From: Candidatus Howiella intestinavium
Lineage (GTDB): Bacteria; Bacillota; Clostridia; Oscillospirales; Acutalibacteraceae
Direction: 5' to 3'
Assembly: GCA_904420585.1 (NCBI GenBank)
Contig: CAJFVX010000031.1
Span: forward strand, 1 to 64,000
Length of the DNA stretch: 64,000 nt
Shown here: positions 17,643 to 27,836 of the stretch, one piece after another
Numbering within the stretch: position 1 is the first letter of the stretch
Layout of the letters: each line of letters starts with the position of its first letter
Translations under genes and position numbers: made by a program
Notes under the pieces: model-generated
Databases searched by the model: none
What the model saw: the letters and a program-made list of their open reading frames with translations, nothing else
Told to the model about the DNA's origin: nothing

Positions 17643-19025
17643 TCATTCTCCCGATGAAACATCGCTCTCCCCGCTGTCCGAAGCGGCAGACGTCCCTTCT
17701 TCCGCAGCGGAAGATGCGTCAGAGGGAACCGCGCTGTCGGCCGGCTGGGAGGCTTGTCCATCCCCATCCGCTCCCTCCTCGGCCGGCAGGGGTTCGGTGG
17801 GAACCAGCCACTGCTCTTCCAGCGCGCCGTCCCGGAAATAGGCCTCTTTTTTGCTTTCGGTCCACCAGGACAAATCCAGGGTGCCGGTTTCCTCCGCTGC
17901 TATGTCGGCGTAGGTGGCCGACAGGTGGGCCAGCTTTTTATCCAGGTCGGCGGAGGAACCGAACTCCACCAGAATCCGGTTATCCAGCACAAACCGGAGG
18001 GACACCGTATCGCTCATGTCCACCAGGGTCACCGGCAGGGCCGCATTCTCCAGGCGGGTGAGCAAATCCGTCAGCAGGGAGGCCTGGGCGGCATCCTGAA
18101 AGGCGATGTCGGCCCCCGCCTCCCAGTTCCCTAAGCCCATTCCCCGGATGAGCAGGAGGCCGGGCTGCTTCTGGGTACTCGTGTCCACTACCTTGTTCTT
18201 TTCGTTCAAAAGCAGGTACTGCCCATCCGTTTCCAGGGCGTATACCGGGTCTGCCTCGGTCACCCGGACCACCAGCGTCCCCGGCAGCCGGCGGGAAATC
18301 TCCGCCTCGCCGATATAGGGCAGCTGTTTTAAAATGCGGGCGGCGGCCGTATCCGTATCCGTAAGCAGCAGGTTTTCCCCCGTCACAAGGGCCGAAACCT
18401 CTACGATTTCCTCGGGGGTATACCGGGTTTCCCCCTCCACTTCAATGGACTTTACCGGGAACAGAACCGTGAGGGACAGCACCACCAGCACCGCCACCAC
18501 CACCAGCACAAGGCCGATGAAGAAGCCCGGCCGCAGTCGACGTCCCGGCGGCCTTTTCGTCTTTCCGGACGCCTGCCGGCTATCAGCAGGGCGGGGCTGC
18601 CCTCTCCCGCGGCCGTCCTCTGTTGGGGGGCGGGAAGGCTTGTCCGCCGGCCCCCTGCCTGCAGCCGAGGCAGGGCGGCGGGCCGGCCGGCCGCCTATCT
18701 GGCCCGCCGGGCCGGATGGGGAGCGGGAACCCTTGCCCCCGGAAGGCTGCCCGGCCCGGTACGGGGCGCCGTCTCCCCCCAGGCCGGAGGCCTGCCGGGA
18801 AGCATCCCGGGGCACCTGCCCGGCCGGGGTGCGGGGCCGCTGCCCTCCGGCTGGCTGGCGGCGCGGCGGGCTGCTCTCGCCGGCATACCCGGCCGGCCGG
18901 GAAGTATTCCGGGAAGCCTGCCCCGGCCGGCCTTCCCGACGGGGCTCCGGCTGCTTTACCGGCGGCTTTTTCTTCTTTTTGCCGGGGATGCTCCCGGGGG
19001 ATTCCTTCCATTCCAAAAAAATCAT
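17643..19025 (-). CDS. ftsQ: FtsQ/DivIB-like division protein (POTRA) with very long basic disordered N-terminus
   Basis: About 170-aa R/P/G-rich cytosolic region, a single TM (FFIGLVLVVVAVLVVLSLTVLF), then POTRA 'VKSIEVEGETRYTPEEIVEVSALVTGENLLL'; position between murA and ftsZ. Confidence 0.85.
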   Translation of the reverse strand: MIFLEWKESPGSIPGKKKKKPPVKQPEPRREGRPGQASRNTSRPAGYAGESSPPRRQPAGGQRPRTPAGQVPRDASRQASGLGGDGAPYRAGQPSGGKGSRSPSGPAGQIGGRPARRPASAAGRGPADKPSRPPTEDGRGRGQPRPADSRQASGKTKRPPGRRLRPGFFIGLVLVVVAVLVVLSLTVLFPVKSIEVEGETRYTPEEIVEVSALVTGENLLLTDTDTAAARILKQLPYIGEAEISRRLPGTLVVRVTEADPVYALETDGQYLLLNEKNKVVDTSTQKQPGLLLIRGMGLGNWEAGADIAFQDAAQASLLTDLLTRLENAALPVTLVDMSDTVSLRFVLDNRILVEFGSSADLDKKLAHLSATYADIAAEETGTLDLSWWTESKKEAYFRDGALEEQWLVPTEPLPAEEGADGDGQASQPADSAVPSDASSAAEEGTSAASDSGESDVSSGE

Positions 19026-20275
19026 TCCCTTTTTATATTCGCCCCCACCTGCCGGAGGCTCTCTTCCAAATCCGCGTAGCCCCGGTCGATATGCCGAAGC
19101 TCGTCGATTTCGGTGACGCCGGAAGCGGCCAGGCCGGCTACCACCAGGGCGGCGCCGCCCCGCAGGTCGGTGGCCGACACGGTGGCCCCCGACAGGGCGG
19201 GAACCCCTTCTACCACGGCCACCCGTCCCTCTACCTTCACCCGGGCCCCCATCCGGGCCAGTTCGTCCACATACTTAAACCGGTTTTCAAATATATTCTC
19301 CACAAAGACCGACGGCCCGTCGGCCAGGGTGCTCATGGCCAGCATAGGGGGCTGGGCGTCGGTGGGAAAGCCGGGATAGGCCATGGTGCGCACCGTCCCC
19401 ACCGAATGGGGGCGGCGGGGGGCTGTGATGCGCAGGGTATGCAGGCCGGGCTCTATGCGGCAGCCGGCCGTCCGGAAACTGTCCAGCACGGCGGTCAGGT
19501 GGGAGACCTCCACATCCCGCAGAAGCAGGTCCCCGCCGGTTGCGGCGGCGGCTGCCATGTAGGTGGCGGCGATGATCCGGTCGGGTATGACCGTATGCTC
19601 CGCCCCGTGCAGGTCGTAGACCCCGTCGATTTCGATGACGTCGGATCCCGCCCCCCGGATACAGGCCCCCGCCCGGTTGAGGAAGTCGGCCAGGTCGGAG
19701 ATTTCCGGCTCTCTTGCAGCGTTGTGGATAACCGTCCGCCCCCTGGCTGTGGAGGCGGCCAGCAGGATGTTTTCGGTGGCCCCTACGCTGGGGATGGACA
19801 GATGGATGGATGTCCCTCTCAGCCGTCCTTCCACCCGGCAATCCAGCAGGCCGTGGTCCTCTTCGATGGTCAGCCCCAGCTGCCGCAGGGCCGCCAGATG
19901 CAGGTCGATGGGCCGGGGGCCCAGCTCACAGCCCCCGGGAAAACTCAGCCGGGCCTGGCCGCACCGGGCGGCGATGGCCCCCAGGAACACGATGGAGGAA
20001 CGCATTTCCCGCATGAGGGTGTCGGGGATGTCCATGCCGGTGAGGGCGGTGGAATCCACGATGACGGTGGAGCCCTCCCGCTGGCAGATGCAGCCCAGGT
20101 GCTCCAAAATGCGGATAGACGCCCCTACGTCCAGCAGCGGCGGGCAGTTATGTATGACGCTGACCCCCCGGCACAGGAGGGTGGCGGCCAGAACCGGAAG
20201 GGCGCTGTTTTTTGCGCCGTGGACCCGGATTTCCCCCTCCAGCCGCCTGCCGCCTTCGATATAAATTTTTGCCAT
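19022..20275 (-). CDS. murA: UDP-N-acetylglucosamine 1-carboxyvinyltransferase
   Basis: 'GAKNSALPVLAATLL', 'PGGCELGPRPIDLHL' (catalytic Cys present), 'GYPGFPTDAQPPM'-type motif. Confidence 0.95.
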   Translation of the reverse strand: MAKIYIEGGRRLEGEIRVHGAKNSALPVLAATLLCRGVSVIHNCPPLLDVGASIRILEHLGCICQREGSTVIVDSTALTGMDIPDTLMREMRSSIVFLGAIAARCGQARLSFPGGCELGPRPIDLHLAALRQLGLTIEEDHGLLDCRVEGRLRGTSIHLSIPSVGATENILLAASTARGRTVIHNAAREPEISDLADFLNRAGACIRGAGSDVIEIDGVYDLHGAEHTVIPDRIIAATYMAAAAATGGDLLLRDVEVSHLTAVLDSFRTAGCRIEPGLHTLRITAPRRPHSVGTVRTMAYPGFPTDAQPPMLAMSTLADGPSVFVENIFENRFKYVDELARMGARVKVEGRVAVVEGVPALSGATVSATDLRGGAALVVAGLAASGVTEIDELRHIDRGYADLEESLRQVGANIKRE

Positions 20276-20371
20276 ATCACCCATCCTTTCGCAGCATGCA
20301 AAGGGACGGGAAGGCACTATTTTTGCCGCCCCCAGCAGTCCATAGTATGCGAAAAGGGGCGGGTGTGTGTG

Positions 20372-21496
20372 TCAGCGTTTGCTATAAAGTTCCATAATCA
20401 CCGAATAGATGCGGGCGTTGCCGTCCAAAACCGCATTTTTTTTGGCATTGTCCCCCATTGCGGACAGGGCGGCCGGATCCGCCAGCAGCCGGGCGACCTC
20501 GCCCACCAGCTTTTCGCCGGTCAGATCCTTTTCCTCGATGACCTCGGCCGCACCCCGGTTCTTCAGGGTCATGGCGTTGTGGAACTGGTGGTTTTCGGCC
20601 ACATAAGGGGAGGGAATCAGGATGGAGGCCTTGCCCTGCACCTGCAATTCGCTTAAGGTGATGGCCCCGGCCCGGCAGATAACCAGGTCGGCCGCCGCCA
20701 TGCACAAGTCCATGTCGTTGATGTATTCGGTCATGCGGATGGCCGGCGCGTCGGACAGGCGGACACCCTTCTTTTCCAGCAGTTCCTGCATATAGGCGTA
20801 GCCCGCCCGGCCGGCGGCGTGGTAGTGGTAATACTTTCCCTCTTTCCAGTGCCAGGCCATCAGGTCGGCGGCGGCCTCGTTGATGGCCCTGGCCCCCAGG
20901 CTGCCGCCGAAGGAGAGGATAAAGGGCCGGTCGTCCAGCCCCAGGGCCTTCCGGGCGGCCTGCCGATCGGCGTGGGTCACCGCCTCCCTGACCGGGTTGC
21001 CGGTGATGATGGGTTCGCTCTGGAGTTTCAGATACTTTTTCGCCTCGGGCATGGCCAGCATGATCTTATCCACCTTGGGCGCCAGCATTTTGGTGGTGAC
21101 CCCGGGGAAAGCGTTCTGCTCATGGATGGCCGTCTTAAAGCCCATCCTGGCCGCCTCCCGCAGGACGGGGCCGCTGACATAGCCGCCGGTGCCCATGACC
21201 ACATCCGGCTGCAGCTGCCGCAGCAGCTTCTTGGCCTGCGAGGACGAGACAAAGACCTTGCGCAGGGCCGACAGGTTGCGTTTGAGGTTTTCAAAACTCG
21301 GCTTGCGCTGGAAGCCGGCCACGTCGATGGTGTAAAAATCATAGCCCGCCTCGGGCACCAGCCGGGCCTCCAGCTTTTCGGCCGTGCCGATAAAACTGAT
21401 GGCCGCGTCGGGATGGCGTTCCCGTATGTAGCCGGCCACGGCCAGGGCCGGATTGATATGGCCGGCAGTGCCGCCGCCCGCAAAAAGTATATGCAT
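20372..21496 (-). CDS. murG: UDP-N-acetylglucosamine-LPS N-acetylglucosamine transferase
   Basis: 'ILFAGGGTAGHINPALAVA', 'HEQNAFPGVTTKML', '[11 protein letters not shown]'. Confidence 0.96.
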   Translation of the reverse strand: MHILFAGGGTAGHINPALAVAGYIRERHPDAAISFIGTAEKLEARLVPEAGYDFYTIDVAGFQRKPSFENLKRNLSALRKVFVSSSQAKKLLRQLQPDVVMGTGGYVSGPVLREAARMGFKTAIHEQNAFPGVTTKMLAPKVDKIMLAMPEAKKYLKLQSEPIITGNPVREAVTHADRQAARKALGLDDRPFILSFGGSLGARAINEAAADLMAWHWKEGKYYHYHAAGRAGYAYMQELLEKKGVRLSDAPAIRMTEYINDMDLCMAAADLVICRAGAITLSELQVQGKASILIPSPYVAENHQFHNAMTLKNRGAAEVIEEKDLTGEKLVGEVARLLADPAALSAMGDNAKKNAVLDGNARIYSVIMELYSKR

Positions 21497-21559
21497 AATT
21501 TTCCTCCTATTCGTCATGCAGGTGCGGCCGGCCCTCCCTTACGGGAAAGCCGGCCCCAT

Positions 21560-22726
21560 TCAGGTCTTTTTCAAATTACAGCTTCGTGATACCGACAGGA
21601 CAACCCCCATCTCGGCCATGAGCATGAGCAGGGCGGTGCCGCCGTAGCTGAAAAAGGGCAGGCTGATACCGGTGTTGGGGATGGTGTTGGTTACAACCAT
21701 AATATTTAAGGCGGTCTGGACACCCACCTGGAAGGTGAGGCCCACGGCCATCAGGGAGCCGAACTTATCCGGCGCCCGCATGGCCACCACAAAGCCCCGC
21801 CAGACCAGCATACAGAAGAGCAGGACGATGATGAGGGCCCCCACATATCCCAGCTCCTCGCAGACGATGGCAAAAATAAAGTCGTTGTGAGGCTCGGGCA
21901 CCCACAGGTATTTCTGCCGGGACTGACCCAGGCCCCGTCCCAAAAAGCCCCCTGACCCGATGGAGAGCAGGGACTGGATGGTCTGGTAGCCCTCCTTGGT
22001 AGGAGCCGCCCAGGGGTTCAGCCAATATTGGATACGGCTGGAGCCGTAGTCCACCACCCCCGAGATAATGGCGATGGCTCCCAGCCCCACGCCGGCCGCC
22101 AGACCGAAGCCCACATACCGCAGCTTGATGCCCCCCACAATCATCAGGCAGATGCCGATGGAGAAGATAAGCAGGGTGGCCGACAGGTGGGTTTCCACCA
22201 CCACCAGGGCGCAGACCACGGCCAGCAGGATGCCGAAAAACAGGACGCCGAAGGTGAATTTTTCCATCTGCTTGTAGTTGGCCGAAATCAGATGGGCAAA
22301 CAGCAGCACAATGGCGAATTTGGCGATTTCCGACGGCTGGAAGTTGATGGGGCCGATGACGATCCAGCGCTTATAGTCAAAGCCTTCCCGCAGGGGCGGC
22401 AGCAGCAATACCACAATCAGCAGCACCACGGCCAGAGCGTACAGGGGCCAGGCAAATTTCCGGTAGACATGGTAATCGATTTTGGAGACCACCAGCATGA
22501 TGATCACGCCGGCCACGGCAAACATGGCCTGCCGGGAGATAAACATGTAGCTGTTCCCGTATACGGTATAGGCGTAGGCGTAGCTGGCCGAGAAGAGCAT
22601 GACCAGCCCGATTGTCAGCAGGATGAGAACCAGGGACAGGAAGGTCAAATCCATCTTGCCCGCCTGCAGCAGGTTAAACCGGCTTTTCTTTTTCGGGCGC
22701 CTGGCCGCGGGCCGGACATTTTCCAT
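21560..22726 (-). CDS. ftsW: FtsW/SpoVE-family SEDS protein
   Basis: 'FQPSEIAKFAIVL', 'GLGQSRQKYLWVPEPHNDFIFAIVCEELGYVGA', 'NTIPNTGISLPFFSYGGTALL'. Confidence 0.95.
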   Translation of the reverse strand: MENVRPAARRPKKKSRFNLLQAGKMDLTFLSLVLILLTIGLVMLFSASYAYAYTVYGNSYMFISRQAMFAVAGVIIMLVVSKIDYHVYRKFAWPLYALAVVLLIVVLLLPPLREGFDYKRWIVIGPINFQPSEIAKFAIVLLFAHLISANYKQMEKFTFGVLFFGILLAVVCALVVVETHLSATLLIFSIGICLMIVGGIKLRYVGFGLAAGVGLGAIAIISGVVDYGSSRIQYWLNPWAAPTKEGYQTIQSLLSIGSGGFLGRGLGQSRQKYLWVPEPHNDFIFAIVCEELGYVGALIIVLLFCMLVWRGFVVAMRAPDKFGSLMAVGLTFQVGVQTALNIMVVTNTIPNTGISLPFFSYGGTALLMLMAEMGVVLSVSRSCNLKKT

Positions 22727-22809
22727 ACCGTTCCCTCCCTTGAATTGGAATGGCCGCCGGGTTGGCGGGACGTATCTCTAGCATGGGCTTTTTCGACGTC
22801 CGGTATTCC

Positions 22810-23838
22810 TCACCAGCGGAAAAGGATGGGCAGGGCGGCTACCAGGCACCCTATGAGGGTGACCAGGGAAAAAATCAGGACGATTTTCTCCTCGCTCCAG
22901 CCGCTCATCTCAAAATGATGGTGCAGGGGCGCCATTTTGAACAGCCGCTTCTTGGTCTTCTTATAATAGGCCACCTGGAGCATGACCGACAGGGCCTCTA
23001 TCAAATAGACGATGCCGGCGAAAAGCAGCAGCACCGGCCGGCCGATGCCGAAGGCCAGGGAAACCACCATGCCCCCTAAGAACAGGGAGCCCGTATCCCC
23101 CATAAAGACCTTGGCGGGGTGGGCGTTCCAGACTAAGAAGCCGATGCAGGCCCCGGCCAGGCAGGCGGCCAGAAGGTTGGTGCAGTAATAGTTGCAGATG
23201 CCGGCGGCCAGCATAAAGAAGGCAGACACCACCAGCGTAACGCTGGAGGCCAGCCCGTCGATGCCGTCGGTCAGGTTGACGGCGTTGACAAAACCGTAGA
23301 TAAACAGAAGGGCGATGGGCCAGAAAAGCAGGCCCGCGCCGTGCATGATATCTATATCCCCGATAAAAGGCAGCCAGGTGGTATCCATGCCCCCCAGATT
23401 CATGCTCAGCAGGTAAGCGGCCGAAATCAGCAGCTGCAAAAAGGTCTTCTGCTTGGCGGTCAGTCCCAGGTTCCGCTTTTTAACCACCTTGATGTAGTCG
23501 TCGATAAAGCCGATGAGGCCCATGCCCAGGGCCAGGCCGATGCCGGCGGCAAAGGTGGTCACCTTGGTGGCGTCGTGGAGCTCATCCGCCACGGCCGAGC
23601 CGGACACCACGGCTGCGATGAAGGCCAGCAGCGTGGCTGCAAAGCAGCCCATGATAATCAGGATGCCCCCCATGGTGGGAGTGCCCTCCTTGGACTTGTG
23701 CCAGGCGGGGCCTATATCCAAAATGGTCTGTCCGAAGTGCAGGCGGCGGAGAAAGGGCACGCCCCAGAAGCCCAAAAGCATGGTGATGGCAAACCCGGCC
23801 ACCGCGCCGAAAGCAGGCAGCAATCCATTCATTTTCAT
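22810..23838 (-). CDS. mraY: Phospho-N-acetylmuramoyl-pentapeptide-transferase
   Basis: 'HKSKEGTPTMGGILI', 'LIGFIDDYIKV', 'NAVNLTDGIDGLA', 'APLHHHFE'. Confidence 0.96.
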   Translation of the reverse strand: MKMNGLLPAFGAVAGFAITMLLGFWGVPFLRRLHFGQTILDIGPAWHKSKEGTPTMGGILIIMGCFAATLLAFIAAVVSGSAVADELHDATKVTTFAAGIGLALGMGLIGFIDDYIKVVKKRNLGLTAKQKTFLQLLISAAYLLSMNLGGMDTTWLPFIGDIDIMHGAGLLFWPIALLFIYGFVNAVNLTDGIDGLASSVTLVVSAFFMLAAGICNYYCTNLLAACLAGACIGFLVWNAHPAKVFMGDTGSLFLGGMVVSLAFGIGRPVLLLFAGIVYLIEALSVMLQVAYYKKTKKRLFKMAPLHHHFEMSGWSEEKIVLIFSLVTLIGCLVAALPILFRW

Positions 23839-23981
23839 ACATCCAATCCGCCGCCGCGGTCCGGCTGCGTGATTTTGTCTCCCCTGCCCGCCGTCCGCGG
23901 TATCGCGGCGGGCGGCCATCCGGCCGGGAACAGGCGCCTTGCTCAGATGCACCCCTTATACGGTTTTCCGGGCTGCAGATT

Positions 23982-25436
23982 TTACTGCTGCAGGGCCTTT
24001 TCCTTCTCGGCCCGCTCCCGCAGAGCGGCGGCCACCACTTCCCGTTCATCCAGATGGATGGTGCCGGTGCCCAGAATTTGATAGGTCTCGTGGCCCTTGC
24101 CAGCCAAAACTATTATATCACCCGTCCGGGCGTTTGCAACGGCGTATTTTATCGCTTCCACCCGATTTTCCACGACGGTATAGGGCGTTTTTTCATCCTC
24201 CATGCCGGCCAGAATGTCCTGGATGATGAGGGAGGGGTTCTCCGACCGGGGATTGTCGCTGGTCACAATACAGTAGTCGGCCAGCTGGGCGGCGATTTTG
24301 CCCATCTTGGGCCGCTTGGTCCGGTCCCGGTCTCCCCCGCAGCCAAACAGAGCGATGAGACGGTTTTTGGGCACATCCTTAAAGGTCTTGAGGATGTTTT
24401 CCAACCCGTCGGGGGTGTGGGCGTAGTCGATGATAACGGTGAAATCCCGGCCGGTGGGAACCACCTCCGCCCGGCCCTTGACCCCGCTGACTTCTGAAAG
24501 GGCTTCGGTCACCGTGTGGATGGGGATGCCTAAGCTGACGGCGCAGGCCCCGGCGCACAGGGCGTTGTACACCGAAAACCGGCCGGCGGTCTTCAGCCGT
24601 ACCCGGCTGATAACGTCGAAGCCCACAAACTGGAAGTCCACCCCGTCCGGCCGGTAGGTGATGCCCTTGGCCGTATAGGTCGCCTCGTCCGACTGGGCCG
24701 AATAGGTGATGACCTTACAGGGCAGCTCGGCCACCATATCGGCACCATGGGGATCGTCGTAGTTGATAACGGCGGTGTCGCACATTTCAAAAAGCTTCCG
24801 CTTGGCGCTCTTGTAGTTGTCCATGGTGATATGGTAGTCCAGATGGTCCTGGGTCAGATTGGTAAAGAGGGCGGTTTCAAAATGCAGTCCCCCTACCCGC
24901 TGCTGGTCCAGGGCGTGGGAGGATACCTCCATGACCACAAACTGGCAGCCGGCCGACTTCATTAGGGAAAAGAGGGAATGGAGCTCGTAGGCGCTGGGAG
25001 TGGTGTTTTTGGCCGGCAGGGTCTCGTCGCCAATCATGTTCTGGATGGTGCCGATGAGCCCCACCTTATAGCCGCTGCGCTCCAGAATGGCCTTGCACAA
25101 ATAGGAAACGGTGGTCTTGCCGTTGGTGCCGGTAACCCCGATGAGCCGCAGGCTGTCGGCCGGCCGGCCGAACCAGGCGGCACACATTTCGGCGTAGGCC
25201 TTATGGGTATCGGATACCACAATCTGTTCCGCAAGGCCCAAATCCCGCTCGGCCACGATGACCGCCGCGCCGTTATCCAGGGCCGCCCGGGCGAAGGCGT
25301 GGCCGTCGGCCGCCGCCCCTTTGATGCAGACAAAGGCAAAGCCCTTCCCCACCTTGCGGGAATCGCAGGTGATACCGGAAATGTCCGTCTGCCCCACCGT
25401 TTCGGGCAGGCCGGGCAACAAATCTTTCAGCTTCAA
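23982..25436 (-). CDS. murE: UDP-N-acetylmuramoyl-tripeptide synthetase (meso-DAP type)
   Basis: 'VTGTNGKTTVSYL', 'TNLTQDHLDYH', specificity motif 'TSDNPRSENP' (DNPR). Confidence 0.95.
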   Translation of the reverse strand: MKLKDLLPGLPETVGQTDISGITCDSRKVGKGFAFVCIKGAAADGHAFARAALDNGAAVIVAERDLGLAEQIVVSDTHKAYAEMCAAWFGRPADSLRLIGVTGTNGKTTVSYLCKAILERSGYKVGLIGTIQNMIGDETLPAKNTTPSAYELHSLFSLMKSAGCQFVVMEVSSHALDQQRVGGLHFETALFTNLTQDHLDYHITMDNYKSAKRKLFEMCDTAVINYDDPHGADMVAELPCKVITYSAQSDEATYTAKGITYRPDGVDFQFVGFDVISRVRLKTAGRFSVYNALCAGACAVSLGIPIHTVTEALSEVSGVKGRAEVVPTGRDFTVIIDYAHTPDGLENILKTFKDVPKNRLIALFGCGGDRDRTKRPKMGKIAAQLADYCIVTSDNPRSENPSLIIQDILAGMEDEKTPYTVVENRVEAIKYAVANARTGDIIVLAGKGHETYQILGTGTIHLDEREVVAAALRERAEKEKALQQ

Positions 25437-25487
25437 GGATAAACGCCCCCATTCCCATTCTGTTCCGGAGTTTCTCTCCCTCTTGTC

Positions 25488-27716
25488 TTATTCCACATTG
25501 TCCTCCGTGCGGAAGTAGACGGTTATGGTACTGCCGGCCTCCACCTGTTCGCCCGCCGCCACGCTCTGCTGGTAGGATACCGCGCCGCCGCTGGTCAGGG
25601 AGGCGCCGGCAAATTCTACATTCAGATTGGCGTCGGCCGCCGTGACATTCACACCGGCCACGGCCATGCCCGTCAAATCCGGGACGGTGACCATGGTGCT
25701 CTCCCCTGCGCCCTCGGTATACAGTACGACAATACCGTTTTCGGCGATGGACTGATTGCTGGTGGGGACCTGCCGCTCAATGGTCTCGCCCTCTCCCACA
25801 ACCTTGACACGCAAATTGGCGCTCTGGATCTCGGCCTTGGCCTGGGATACGCTCTTGCCCACCACGTCGGGGGGATTGATGGCCATGGTCTCCAGCTCTT
25901 CCTCGGTATACTGGGGCTCCACGCCCATATAGGGCAGGATATCCGCCAGGACCCGGCCGCCTACCGGGGCGGCGATGGTGCCGCCGTATACATTGTCGGC
26001 GTGGGGCTCATCCAGCACCACCAGCACGGCCACCTGCGGGTCGTCCATGGGGGCGATGCCGCAGAAGGAGGAAATGCGCAGCCGCTCGCCGGTGGTATTC
26101 TGCAGCTCCTCGGATACCTTCTGGGAGGTACCCGTCTTGCCGCCTACCCGGTAGCCGGGCACATAGGCGTTGCCGCCGCCCCCCTCGCTGACCACGCTCT
26201 CCAGCAGCTGGCAGAGCAGTTCGGAGGTCTCTTTGGATATGACCTGCCGCTTGCGGACGGTCTCCACCGTCTCCACCACATTGCCGTCCCCGTCCAGAAC
26301 CTGGCTGACCACATGGGGCTGTACCAGATAGCCCCCGTTGACAGCGGCGGCCACCGCTGTGATCAGCTGGATGGGGGTGATGGTAAAGGTCTGGCCGAAG
26401 GAGGTGGAGGCCAGTTCCACCGGACCCATGTTTTCTTCCGAATGGTACATGGAGGTGGCCTCACCCGGCAGGTCGATGCCGGTCTTCTGGGTCAGGCCGA
26501 AGGCGTCGAAATACCGGGAAAAGGTGGATACGCCCAGCAGCTGGCCAAAGGTGATAAAGACCGGATTACAGGAATTCTGGAAGGCCTGGGCCAAGTTTTC
26601 CCCGCCGTGGCCGCTGGTCTTATGGCAGTTGTACCGCTGGCCGGCCACCACGATATAGCCGGGGCAGTTGTAGTGCTGGCTCATGTCGGTGACATGCTCC
26701 TCAATGGCTGCGGCGCCCGTGACCACCTTGAAGACCGAGCCGGGTTCATAGGGGTCGGAGACGGCCTTGTTCCGCCACTGCTTGTTGCGCAGCTCGTTGA
26801 GCTTGGCCGTCCGCTCCTCCCCTTCCAGACCCTCCAGCTTCTGCTGGTCGGCCTCGCTGAGGGTGAAGGGGTCGTTGGGGTTGAAGTCTTCCTTCACGGC
26901 CATGGCCAGAACCTCACCCGTGTTGACGTCCATGACAATGCAGGTGCCCCGGTTGGTTACGTTGTTGTCGATAAGGGCCTGCTCCAGGTACTTCTCGGCC
27001 ACGTGCTGGATATAGGAATCGATGGTCAGCACCAGGGAGTTGCCGGGGGTGGCCTCCACCATCTTTTCGTAGCTGAAGGGCATGTTGGCCCCCCGGGCGT
27101 TCTTGGCTGCCACCATGCGGCCGGGCACGCCCTTGAGTTCGCTCTCATAGTAGGATTCTATGCCGGACAGGCCCTGATTATCGTCCCCCACAAAGCCCAG
27201 GACCACCGAGGCCAGGGAATCGTTGGGATAATACCGCTTGCTGCTTTCGTCCAGCCCGGCCATGGAGCCCAGGCTGTTGTCGGATATGTACGCCCGGATT
27301 TTATCGGCCTCGGGCTTTTCCACCTTCCGTTTGACAATGACATAGCCGTTGGACTTTTCGGTCATGGCGTAGACATCCTCCCGGTCCAGGGAGAGGATTT
27401 CCGAGAAGCCGTCGGCTATGAGATTCTTCTGCTCTTCCGTCTTGATGTTGGTGGGGGTGATGTAAACCGTCCAGACCGTGGCGCTGGTGGCCAGCACATT
27501 CATGTTGCAGTCGTAGATATCCCCTCTGGTGGGGCTCAGTTCGGTATCGTACAGCTGCTGCTCCGCCGCCATGGTCTGATAGTCTTCCGCATCCACAATC
27601 ATCAGCTTGCCCAGCCGGATGGCCGAAACCCCAAAGGTCCCCACCACCAGCGCCAGCATGACAATCAGCATGCGCATCCACATGGATTTCGTCGGCCCCT
27701 TCGCCATGTACAACAT
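25488..27716 (-). CDS. spoVD: Class B penicillin-binding protein / SpoVD-like with C-terminal PASTA domains
   Basis: 'RGDIYDCNMNVLA', 'YEPGSVFKVVTGAAA', 'VGGKTGTSQKV', two PASTA-like repeats. Confidence 0.92.
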   Translation of the reverse strand: MLYMAKGPTKSMWMRMLIVMLALVVGTFGVSAIRLGKLMIVDAEDYQTMAAEQQLYDTELSPTRGDIYDCNMNVLATSATVWTVYITPTNIKTEEQKNLIADGFSEILSLDREDVYAMTEKSNGYVIVKRKVEKPEADKIRAYISDNSLGSMAGLDESSKRYYPNDSLASVVLGFVGDDNQGLSGIESYYESELKGVPGRMVAAKNARGANMPFSYEKMVEATPGNSLVLTIDSYIQHVAEKYLEQALIDNNVTNRGTCIVMDVNTGEVLAMAVKEDFNPNDPFTLSEADQQKLEGLEGEERTAKLNELRNKQWRNKAVSDPYEPGSVFKVVTGAAAIEEHVTDMSQHYNCPGYIVVAGQRYNCHKTSGHGGENLAQAFQNSCNPVFITFGQLLGVSTFSRYFDAFGLTQKTGIDLPGEATSMYHSEENMGPVELASTSFGQTFTITPIQLITAVAAAVNGGYLVQPHVVSQVLDGDGNVVETVETVRKRQVISKETSELLCQLLESVVSEGGGGNAYVPGYRVGGKTGTSQKVSEELQNTTGERLRISSFCGIAPMDDPQVAVLVVLDEPHADNVYGGTIAAPVGGRVLADILPYMGVEPQYTEEELETMAINPPDVVGKSVSQAKAEIQSANLRVKVVGEGETIERQVPTSNQSIAENGIVVLYTEGAGESTMVTVPDLTGMAVAGVNVTAADANLNVEFAGASLTSGGAVSYQQSVAAGEQVEAGSTITVYFRTEDNVE

Positions 27717-27836
27717 CCTTTCCGCCCCGTATGGCCCGGGGACATAATGCTGGAAACGAGAGCCATGACGAAACCGCCCTGGCTCTCGTATCATTCCCTA
27801 CAAAGTATATTGGGAAATCGGCCGGTCTATGCGCCT

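Noticed and set aside
18623-20656. 677-aa plus-strand ORF spanning ftsQ/murA/murG antisense
   Set aside because: Low-complexity G/P/Q/R-rich shadow ORF crossing three genuine genes.
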